This document shows, in pieces, positions 1 through 5,563 of a DNA stretch of 5,563 nucleotides (the stretch's first letter is position 1; each line of letters begins with the position of its first letter). The stretch is from Planctomycetota bacterium (GTDB lineage Bacteria > Planctomycetota > Phycisphaerae > Sedimentisphaerales > Anaerohalosphaeraceae). The position numbers were made by a program, and so were the translations under genes. The DNA is taken from assembly GCA_021160785.1 (NCBI GenBank), contig JAGHBX010000160.1, positions 1-5,563 of the forward strand, read 5' to 3'. Below the pieces are notes generated by a model. That model saw only the letters and a program-made list of their open reading frames with translations. It was not told the origin of the DNA and made no database searches.

Positions 1-1
1 C

Positions 2-598
2 CGCAGCGTGGCGCCGAGGGTGGAGTACGCATCGGGTCTTGACGGCGACGATCCACGATGTGTGATTTCGATCATCGGCTGCACGGGCGACTGGTTCGGC
101 GGCTGGGACGGTCTTAACGCCGGTTCGGCCGACAAGTTTATCACGACCGATCTTAAGGGAGGGCGCCTGCCGCAGGTCATCGACAAAGGCGAGCCGGCGG
201 TTATAGTGTGTCACTGGCCGGGAGTCTATTACAACGGCGAAGAAATCGGCTTCAATATTTTCAAGGAGGTTGTTAAGAGACTTCACACCCGATACGACAA
301 TCTGATCTGGATGAAATTAGGTGAACTGTCGCGTTACTGGGCCGCACGAGAACTGACGCGAGTTGAGCGCAAGGGCGAGCGTATCACATTCAATGCGCCG
401 TTTGCCTGCCCGCGGTTTACGGTGCGACTGACGACGAGAACGTCGACGCCGCCCAAACTGATCGCCGAAGGCTCCCCCGTATCGCTGCGTCGCGCCGGCG
501 GCGCACTGCAACTGAAGAGCGGAACCTGGCATGCCGACCAAACGGGCGTAAACGTCTGCTTCGACCTGCCCAAAGGCATATCCACCCTGGAGACCTGA
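2..598 (+). CDS. C-terminal part of a probable polysaccharide-deacetylase-like protein (5' end outside window)
   Basis: The reading frame is open from the left edge to the TGA at 596-598 (198 codons visible). A GTG at 8 could be read as a start, but the frame continues to the edge, there is no ribosome binding site before it, and the protein begins mid-domain, so I treat it as 5'-truncated. The segment PAVIVCHWPGVYYNGEEIGF followed by FNIFKEVVKRL, then WMKLGELSRYWAARELT, resembles the end of the catalytic barrel of polysaccharide-deacetylase-like (NodB/GH57-type fold) proteins of planctomycetes and relatives. The last 80 or so residues look like a small beta-rich accessory domain. The metal-binding motifs of a deacetylase would lie upstream and cannot be seen, so activity is unproven. 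There are no membrane segments in the visible part. Base use is balanced between G and C, unlike the next gene. The family assignment is from memory of similar sequences and is moderate to low; that this is a real coding region is much surer. Confidence 0.6.
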   Translation, partial: RSVAPRVEYASGLDGDDPRCVISIIGCTGDWFGGWDGLNAGSADKFITTDLKGGRLPQVIDKGEPAVIVCHWPGVYYNGEEIGFNIFKEVVKRLHTRYDNLIWMKLGELSRYWAARELTRVERKGERITFNAPFACPRFTVRLTTRTSTPPKLIAEGSPVSLRRAGGALQLKSGTWHADQTGVNVCFDLPKGISTLET

Positions 599-646
599 TC
601 GGCTCGTTGCGACGATTGCGATCCTGCTTGATAAGCCTTGATATTT

Positions 647-651
647 GGAGG
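647..651 (+). promoter_or_regulatory. Ribosome binding site of the beta-helix gene
   Basis: GGAGG lies eight bases before the ATG at 660-662. It decides the start: an in-frame TTG at 645 would give five more residues, but it overlaps this Shine-Dalgarno sequence and would put charged residues in front of the signal peptide. The ATG at 660 gives a clean signal peptide beginning MLVGRK. Confidence 0.85.
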
Positions 652-659
652 ATTTTATT

Positions 660-2918
660 ATGTTGGTTGGACGAAAGACGGTGGTGCTGTTTCTGGCGGT
701 TGTGGTTTTGTGTGGGTGGAGTTGGGGGGCGACTTTTCGTGTTGGGCCGGCGGTTGTGGTGCAGGATGAGGAGTTTGAGAAGATTGCCAATTCCCTTGGG
801 CCGGGCGATGAGTTGATTCTTGCCGGCGGGGTTTATTCGCAGAGCGGTCGGCGGGCGGTTACTGTTAAGGGGACTGCCGAGGCGCCGATTGTGATTCGGG
901 CGGCGGACGGGGCTGATCCGGTGCTTACACGGCCTGCGGATGATATCGACCGACACAACAATATCGAGTTCGTGGACTGTTCGTATCTGGCCGTTCGGGG
1001 GATACACTTTGAGGGGGGGAGCAGCGGTGTGCGGTTTATTCGCGGACGTCATGTTACGTTTGAAAATTGCGAGATCAGCCGGACGGGTAATAACGCGCTG
1101 ACGATGAACAGCGGCAATTGCGATTCGTTTGTTATTCGGGCCAATCATATTCATCATACGGGCCTGAGTACGCGCGGGCCAACCGAGGGCGAGGGGATGT
1201 ATATCGGCGCGCACGACGGGCGGTATGTCACGACGAATACGCTGATTGAGGGCAATTATATTCATCACCTGCGCGGCACGAGCGGCGGAGGCAATGACGG
1301 GATCGAGATCAAGTTCGGGTCGTGGGGCAATACCATCCGCGATAATGTGATACACGATACGAATATCGGTCGGCAGTATCCCGGTATCTTTGTCTACGGC
1401 GGCGGCAAGGGTGTCAATGTTGTCGAGGGCAATGTGATATGGCGCGCCGGCGAGGGCATCCAGGTGGTGAGCGACGCCGTGATTCAGAACAATGTGATCT
1501 TCGACTGTTCGTATTCCGGGATTTCGGCCGGGCCTCATGCGGCGGTGAAGGAAGTTGGCAATGCGCGGATTGTGAATAATACGATTTTCAATAATCCGCG
1601 GGGCGTGCGGATTCGGTGGGGCGGGGCGAAGGGTATGGTGTTTTTGGATAATGCGGTGTATTGCCCGGGGAAGACGGCGATAGATGCGGGAGGGCTTGAG
1701 GGTGCACAAGTCAGCGGTAATTGCGTTGACGGTTCGATGCGCGGTGCGCAAATTGACGGCAAAAGATTCATTAAAGGGCCCAATGCGTTAGTAACCGACA
1801 ATGACTTTCGTCTGGATGGGATTGTGATGATAGTGAGCAGTTCGGCTGAGTTGCGATCTTGTCTTTCAAGGGCCAGGGCCGGTTCCGTGATCCTGCTCAA
1901 GGGCGGTTCCTATACCGGCGGGATATACGTGAATGGACTTTCGGGGACCAAAACGAAGCCGATTGTAATCAAAGGGATGGATCCGACAAATCCGCCGGTG
2001 TTTTCGGGTGGTGGTGGTCAAGCGTTTCATTTGTCGGACTGCAATCATGTGGTCCTGGCGAATCTTGTGGTGAAAGGTTTTGCGAGTAACGGTATTAATA
2101 TCGATGACGGCGGGACGTTTGAGACGCCTTCGACCTATATCACGCTTGATAATGTGAGCATTTTTGAAACGGGGCCGACGGGCAATCATGATGCGCTGAA
2201 GATGTCGGGCGTGGATCATTTTGTCGTGCGTCGATGTCGCTTCGAGGGCTGGGGCGGCTCGGGTATCGATATGGTGGGCTGCCACGAGGGCGTGGTGAGG
2301 GAGTGCGTGTTTGTCGGTCGAAAGAGTTTCAGTCAGTCCAACGGCGTGCAGATGAAGGGGGCGAGTCGCGGCGTGTTAGTGGAGCGGTGTCTGTTCAGGG
2401 ATGCCGGGCAGCGGTCGATCAACTGCGGGGGCAGTACGGGCCTTGCATACTTTCGGCCGAGGGTGGGCGATTTCGAGGCGAAGGATATTACGATTGCGGG
2501 AAACCGCTTTGTGGGCAGCATGTCGCCGGTGGCGTGGGTGACCAGCGACGGAGGGCACGTGCATCACAATACAATTCTGTTTCCGGACAAGTGGGTGCTG
2601 CGGATTTTGCAGGAGACCCGCGATAAGCGGTTTGGCGCATGTCATGACGGTGTATTCGAGGAGAACGTCATTATTTATGACTCGCGTGTTTCGGTATTTG
2701 TCAACGTCGGGACGGGGACTGCGCCCGGGACGTTTAGCTTCAGGCGAAATGCGTGGTGTGCGGTGGGCGATGGGCGAAAGCCGGTTTTGCCGACGGTCGA
2801 AGTCGATGGGATTTACCGCGTACCTGTCGCACGGGACAGGATAAATCGTCTCACAGGCGAGGTGCACATAAGCGATCCGCGCGTGCGCCAAATGGGCACC
2901 GATGGTTATAGGCCGTGA
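660..2918 (+). CDS. Secreted protein with two tandem right-handed parallel beta-helix domains
   Basis: The 752-residue protein starts with a signal peptide: a short basic start (MLVGRK), a hydrophobic core at about 7-19, and a likely signal peptidase I cut near SWG-A at 21-24. Cys18 is preceded by VVL and does not make a good lipobox. Two beta-helix units follow. Unit 1 (about 36-385) opens with LGPGDELILAGGVY (46-59) and PIVIRA (76-81), then repeats coils such as IEGNYIHH (196), IRDNVIHD (226), VEGNVIWR (255), IQNNVIFD (275) and IVNNTIFN (304), ending near NDFRLDG. Unit 2 (about 392-752) opens the same way, RAGSVILLKGGSY (406-418) and PIVIKG (434-439), with coils VRRCRF (523), VRECVF (546), VERCLF (574) and FEENVIIY (666). 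This is the PbH1/pectate-lyase-like fold used by polysaccharide lyases, hydrolases, epimerases and NosD-type proteins. I see no catalytic signature that selects one, so lyase activity on an acidic polysaccharide is only one possibility. It sits 61 bp after the deacetylase-like gene on the same strand, and its end overlaps the convergent glycosyltransferase gene by 13 bp. Confidence 0.9.
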   Translation: MLVGRKTVVLFLAVVVLCGWSWGATFRVGPAVVVQDEEFEKIANSLGPGDELILAGGVYSQSGRRAVTVKGTAEAPIVIRAADGADPVLTRPADDIDRHNNIEFVDCSYLAVRGIHFEGGSSGVRFIRGRHVTFENCEISRTGNNALTMNSGNCDSFVIRANHIHHTGLSTRGPTEGEGMYIGAHDGRYVTTNTLIEGNYIHHLRGTSGGGNDGIEIKFGSWGNTIRDNVIHDTNIGRQYPGIFVYGGGKGVNVVEGNVIWRAGEGIQVVSDAVIQNNVIFDCSYSGISAGPHAAVKEVGNARIVNNTIFNNPRGVRIRWGGAKGMVFLDNAVYCPGKTAIDAGGLEGAQVSGNCVDGSMRGAQIDGKRFIKGPNALVTDNDFRLDGIVMIVSSSAELRSCLSRARAGSVILLKGGSYTGGIYVNGLSGTKTKPIVIKGMDPTNPPVFSGGGGQAFHLSDCNHVVLANLVVKGFASNGINIDDGGTFETPSTYITLDNVSIFETGPTGNHDALKMSGVDHFVVRRCRFEGWGGSGIDMVGCHEGVVRECVFVGRKSFSQSNGVQMKGASRGVLVERCLFRDAGQRSINCGGSTGLAYFRPRVGDFEAKDITIAGNRFVGSMSPVAWVTSDGGHVHHNTILFPDKWVLRILQETRDKRFGACHDGVFEENVIIYDSRVSVFVNVGTGTAPGTFSFRRNAWCAVGDGRKPVLPTVEVDGIYRVPVARDRINRLTGEVHISDPRVRQMGTDGYRP

Positions 2919-3964
2919 TCTTTGAGGTGGTGTTCGACTTCGGCAAATACACTTTCGACAGACACGGCATCGATTCGGTAGCGTGGATCGTTGCTGTCTA
3001 TGGTGTTTCTCCTGGTCTCCGGGTCGACAGCGGCGACGGCATGCGGTTTGTCGTATGGCCGTATCCTCGAGGGATTGGTCGGACCGAAGATGATAATGAC
3101 GGGCGCATCCAGGGCGTAGGCGATATGCGCAGGACCCGTGTCGTTGCTCACTACTAATCGGGCGCCGGCGAGCAGGGCGACGAGCGTGCCGATGTCCGTT
3201 TGGCCCGCCATGTCGACAATTGGGGCGCCCGCCAATTCGACCAGCAGGGCGACGGTTGGTTTTTCTGCGGCGACTCCGGCGGCAATAACGTCTACGTCGA
3301 ACCGCTCGCTGATTCGGTCGGCAAGGGCGGCGAATTTCTCCACGGGCCAGCACTTGGAGGCATGCGCCGAGCCGGTTATAAGCACCACATAGTCGCGCAA
3401 GGGCGCATTGCGGTCCTGAAGCAATTTTCTGACTCGTTCGGCGGCCTGGGCTGTCGCAAAGAGATTGGAGTCGTTGGTGATCGTCCGGGCGCCTGCGGCG
3501 GCAAGAATCTTGCGATGATAATCGATAACGTGAACCGAATCGGCGTCCGGATCGATCTTGTCGGTATAAAACAGTGTTGCAAATTCCCTGGCGGTCTTCA
3601 TGCCGAAGCGCCTTGACGATCCGGTAAGCCATGCGAAAAAGGCGGTTCTGAACAGCCCCTGGAGATCAAGGACCAGATCGAAGCGGCCTTTGCGAAGCTC
3701 GGCGAATAGTCGCATGAGAGCGGAAAATTGCTTCGGATTGCACCACCATTTGCCGAGGCGCCTTCGGTGGAAGATGATGACATCGTCAAGGCCGCCTATA
3801 TTCTCCAGAATCGGTGCGAACTCCGGCCGGATGAACCATGTTATGTGTGCATCGGGAAAGGAGGACCGCAACGAAGCCAACACCGGCAGGGTCAATGCGA
3901 TGTCTCCCAGGGCCGAAGGCTTGATGATCAGTATCTTGCTCGGATTTGAATGCTTCTTATTCAC
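2906..3964 (-). CDS. Glycosyltransferase family 9 (heptosyltransferase-type) protein
   Basis: This 352-residue protein has the length and layout of GT9 enzymes (WaaC/WaaF/WaaQ type), cytoplasmic GT-B enzymes that transfer heptose or a related sugar from an ADP-sugar to the growing lipopolysaccharide core at the inner membrane. The N-terminal acceptor domain shows KILIIKPSALGDIALTLPVL, with SALGD at 17-21; its Asp21 matches the proposed catalytic Asp of WaaC. FDLVLDLQGLFRT follows at 95-107. The C-terminal donor domain has SKCWPVEKFAAL (203-214), with Lys204 matching the donor-contacting Lys, then SNDTGPAHIA (273-282) and FGPTNPSRIRPY (293-304). The GTG start is forced: an in-frame TGA lies six codons upstream at 3983-3985, and no ATG, GTG or TTG follows before the conserved SALGD motif. 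The start overlaps the stop of the kinase gene (GTGA), which suggests translational coupling. A GAGGG at 3980-3984 is rather far away (15 bases) as a binding site. Donor and acceptor cannot be told from sequence alone; WaaC-like heptosyltransferase I is the nearest guess. Confidence 0.93.
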   Translation of the reverse strand: MNKKHSNPSKILIIKPSALGDIALTLPVLASLRSSFPDAHITWFIRPEFAPILENIGGLDDVIIFHRRRLGKWWCNPKQFSALMRLFAELRKGRFDLVLDLQGLFRTAFFAWLTGSSRRFGMKTAREFATLFYTDKIDPDADSVHVIDYHRKILAAAGARTITNDSNLFATAQAAERVRKLLQDRNAPLRDYVVLITGSAHASKCWPVEKFAALADRISERFDVDVIAAGVAAEKPTVALLVELAGAPIVDMAGQTDIGTLVALLAGARLVVSNDTGPAHIAYALDAPVIIIFGPTNPSRIRPYDKPHAVAAVDPETRRNTIDSNDPRYRIDAVSVESVFAEVEHHLKDHGL

Positions 3965-4878
3965 TTTTGGCGCGTTTGACCCTCACTGTCCATTGCGGAA
4001 TTTGTCATGGCCAGCAGTCTGACGGCCACGGACCGCCTGACAAGATCGCGATAGATTCGTCGTCTTTGTGTCTTGTCAAGGCCCACCAGTTTACTGTAAA
4101 CGGCAAAGGTACGCAAGTAGTCGGTTCGGTTAATAGCCGGATGATGCAGGACCGTGGAAGCGAGTTTGACAAGCGAGCGAAACTGATTGCGTCTCCTCCT
4201 GAAGCGGTATCGTTTGATTCCGTCCAGATCAACGAGGATTACCGGTGAGTCGTCGGTGGGATCGTGTTTTATCAGAAAGTTGGAGGCTTTTGCATCGCGA
4301 TGCCAGAATCCGGTATTGTGCAGTTTTGCCAGGATATGAGCAATGCTCGAGGCGATCCGGCGTCTGGCTGAGGATTCGTGTTTGTCAATTTGCGGGAGGT
4401 GATCCTGCAGGAAATGGTAGAGATCGGCATCGGCATGTACGAATTGATAGACGTAGATACTCCAGATTGTGTGGAGTCCTTTGCGTTTTTGGAGTGCGGC
4501 AAGCGGCCGGGCCGTTGGGACGCCGGCGGAGAGGAGCGCTCCTGCGGTATTGAAATTTCTGACGGCTCGAGGCGGGGGTATCGATCGGAAGAAATTTTTC
4601 AGGCCGCTGCCGGTTTTCTGGGATTTGATGACTGCCCGGATGTCTTTGTCTCCGATACGGAGCGTTTTTAGAAGGACGGAATTTGTCCCCTCGGTCTTGA
4701 GAGTGCGCTCGGGATCGTCAAGCAAGGTCGGTGGAGTTTTAAGGGACGACCGCCAGTCATCCGGGGCAAATATCGCTCCGTCGGGCCCCTGAAGCGAAAC
4801 GGATGCATGCCAGCCGTCGGTGAGTTTCAGCCGGGCGGTCTCGATACTGACTGTCGGATTCGTTCTGGGCATTGTCAT
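3961..4878 (-). CDS. Kdo/WaaP-family lipopolysaccharide sugar kinase
   Basis: This 305-residue protein is a protein-kinase-fold enzyme of the lipopolysaccharide kinase (Kdo/WaaP, InaA-like) family, which uses ATP to phosphorylate Kdo or heptose in the lipid A/core region on the cytoplasmic side of the inner membrane. The N-lobe beta-3 lysine is in AVIKSQK (Lys85), followed by the family-like stretch FFRSIPPPRAVRNFNTAGAL and GVPTARPLAAL. The catalytic loop is HRDAKASN at 193-200 (Asp195 as base, Asn200 for metal), and the metal-binding acidic motif is VDLDG at 216-220. A basic run RYRFRRRR (223-230) comes next and could contact acidic lipid or sugar. There is no membrane segment. An in-frame TAG at 4891-4893 limits the start to the ATG at 4878 or the one at 4872; neither has a good Shine-Dalgarno sequence. 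It follows the histidine kinase gene by 55 bp and overlaps the glycosyltransferase gene by 4 bp, so the two enzymes probably act on the same glycolipid. The exact sugar and position are not determined. Confidence 0.9.
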   Translation of the reverse strand: MTMPRTNPTVSIETARLKLTDGWHASVSLQGPDGAIFAPDDWRSSLKTPPTLLDDPERTLKTEGTNSVLLKTLRIGDKDIRAVIKSQKTGSGLKNFFRSIPPPRAVRNFNTAGALLSAGVPTARPLAALQKRKGLHTIWSIYVYQFVHADADLYHFLQDHLPQIDKHESSARRRIASSIAHILAKLHNTGFWHRDAKASNFLIKHDPTDDSPVILVDLDGIKRYRFRRRRNQFRSLVKLASTVLHHPAINRTDYLRTFAVYSKLVGLDKTQRRRIYRDLVRRSVAVRLLAMTNSAMDSEGQTRQK

Positions 4879-4933
4879 TTGCTTTGCATTCTATCGTATC
4901 AACTTGCCCGAATAACCTGTGCGGGGGAAGGGA
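4879..4933 (-). other. Intergenic gap between histidine kinase and LPS kinase genes
   Basis: These 55 bases hold no strong terminator hairpin. On the minus strand a TAGAAT (4888-4893) resembles a -10 box and ends only about ten bases before the kinase ATG, but there is no convincing -35 box at the right distance. Without a terminator or a firm promoter, read-through from the sensor gene is the simpler view. Confidence refers to it being non-coding. Confidence 0.6.
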
Positions 4934-5563
4934 TTAGAGTGCTTTTCCAACGGCAACATACTTCTCCAAAACCCTTCTCAACTCATTTTGATCGATCGGT
5001 TTTGATATGTAGTCGTCGCAGTCGGCCGCCATGCACTTGGCCCTGTCTTCGGGCATGGTATAGGCAGTGAGTGCTGCTATTGGTGTAGTTATTCCTTCTT
5101 CCCTCAATTGCTTTGTGGCTTCAAGTCCATTTAAGCCGGGCATCTGTATGTCCATCAGTATCAGGTCAAAGGAACCCTGACGAGCTTTTTCTACCGCCTC
5201 TTTTCCATTATCGACTATAACCACTTCAAGGCCATATCGTGTGAGAATCCTGTGAGCCAGAACTTGACAACCCTCGGAATCCTCGGCCAGCAGAACCTTG
5301 CCGGAGAATTGGAGATTATCCGTTATCGCAGATTCGGCTGCTGCATCTTTGGTCTGATCGCCCTCGCCCGACAATGCCGCCGGCTCTGCATTAACACCCG
5401 CCGGGATTACCAGAGAGAATACCGAACCTTTGCCTTCTGCGCTGGTAAAAGAAATATCACCGCCAAGAAGCCGGGCCAATTGCCTTGTGATTGTCAGACC
5501 CAGACCGGTACCGCCATATTGGCGGTTATGACTGCCGTCGGCCTGACTAAACGTATCAAATAC
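4934..5563 (-). CDS. C-terminal part of a hybrid sensor histidine kinase (ATPase end plus receiver domain; 5' end outside window)
   Basis: The frame is open from the right edge to the TAA at 4934-4936, giving 209 visible residues. The first 54 are the end of a histidine-kinase ATPase domain: the F-box-like FDTFSQAD, the G2 box GGTGLGL (17-23), then LARLLGGDISFTSAEGKGS and FSLVIP. A 30-residue Ala/Glu-rich linker leads to a CheY-like receiver domain (about 88-205) with the acidic pair Glu94-Asp95 in LLAEDS, phospho-acceptor Asp138 in LILMDIQMPG, switch Thr166 in ALTA, and Lys188 in SKPI. All receiver active-site residues are present, so phosphotransfer from the kinase core to this domain is expected. 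The protein ends just after the receiver with no HPt domain or DNA-binding output domain, so a separate phosphotransfer protein and regulator would be needed, or the receiver tunes the kinase. The sensor part and phospho-histidine lie beyond the window. Starting it at an internal TTG near 5479 would cut the ATPase domain, so the gene is treated as truncated by the window. Confidence 0.95.
   Translation of the reverse strand, partial: VFDTFSQADGSHNRQYGGTGLGLTITRQLARLLGGDISFTSAEGKGSVFSLVIPAGVNAEPAALSGEGDQTKDAAAESAITDNLQFSGKVLLAEDSEGCQVLAHRILTRYGLEVVIVDNGKEAVEKARQGSFDLILMDIQMPGLNGLEATKQLREEGITTPIAALTAYTMPEDRAKCMAADCDDYISKPIDQNELRRVLEKYVAVGKAL

Noticed and set aside
607..635. A possible promoter before the beta-helix gene: TTGCGA (607-612) and GATAAG (630-635) spaced 17 bases.
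   Set aside because: Each hexamer matches the usual consensus at only four of six positions, which is common by chance, so it is not listed as a feature.
1140..1275. Near-repeated DNA (AT-rich ATATTCATCA at about 1147 and 1258).
   Set aside because: Both copies encode the recurring I-H-H coil of the beta-helix (ANHIHHTG and GNYIHHLRG). They are coding-sequence repetition, not a DNA repeat element or CRISPR array.
417..1751. A 444-codon open frame on the minus strand opposite the deacetylase-like and beta-helix genes.
   Set aside because: Its translation is rich in Arg, His, Asn and Pro with no recognisable domain, and it lies opposite a gene with clear signal peptide and beta-helix repeats. 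The G-rich, stop-poor codon use of that gene explains the open antisense frame.
1821..1840. A second gene start at the in-frame ATG at 1827, which would split the beta-helix gene in two.
   Set aside because: The frame is continuous through the junction with no stop, there is no signal peptide after this ATG, and the purine-rich stretch before it is not a clear ribosome binding site. A single two-unit protein is simpler.
2823..2840. A perfect 6-bp inverted repeat (CCTGTC / GACAGG, 6-base loop) near the end of the beta-helix gene.
   Set aside because: It lies within the coding region about 75 bases before the stop, the stem is short and no T-run follows on either strand, so it is not a convincing terminator.
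2376..3632. A 418-codon open frame on the minus strand spanning the junction of the convergent genes.
   Set aside because: It is out of frame with the well-supported glycosyltransferase, very Arg-rich, and shows no family motif. It is a shadow of the two real genes.

Overview
The window is a compact stretch of bacterial chromosome holding five protein-coding genes, two of them cut by the window edges. I see no tRNA, rRNA, CRISPR array, insertion sequence or phage gene. A Kdo/WaaP-type sugar kinase and a family 9 (heptosyltransferase-type) glycosyltransferase point to a Gram-negative-type cell with a lipopolysaccharide or similar outer-membrane glycolipid. The large secreted beta-helix protein, the deacetylase-like neighbour and the moderately high GC fit environmental Planctomycetota (Phycisphaerae-like) or related PVC bacteria. 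That placement is an inference from gene style, not from a marker gene.

Plus-strand half (2-2918): the C-terminal part of a probable polysaccharide-deacetylase-like protein ends at 598. After 61 bases comes a 752-residue secreted protein (660-2918) with a signal peptide and two successive right-handed parallel beta-helix units. A clear GGAGG ribosome binding site fixes its start at the ATG at 660. The two genes may form one unit devoted to extracellular or surface polysaccharide.

Minus-strand half (5563-2906, read right to left): the C-terminal end of a hybrid sensor histidine kinase (end of the ATPase domain plus a receiver domain) is followed after 55 bases by the Kdo/WaaP-family kinase. 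That gene overlaps the glycosyltransferase by four bases (GTGA), a typical translationally coupled pair. The pair probably decorates the lipid A/core region of lipopolysaccharide: one enzyme adds a sugar, the other phosphorylates a sugar.

The two halves converge, and the last coding bases of the beta-helix gene and the glycosyltransferase gene overlap by 13 bp, so no intergenic terminator can lie between them. I found no convincing new defence, mobile or RNA system. The points most worth a second look are the double beta-helix architecture with a run of regularly placed cysteines, the strong G-over-C skew confined to that gene, and the tail-to-tail overlap.
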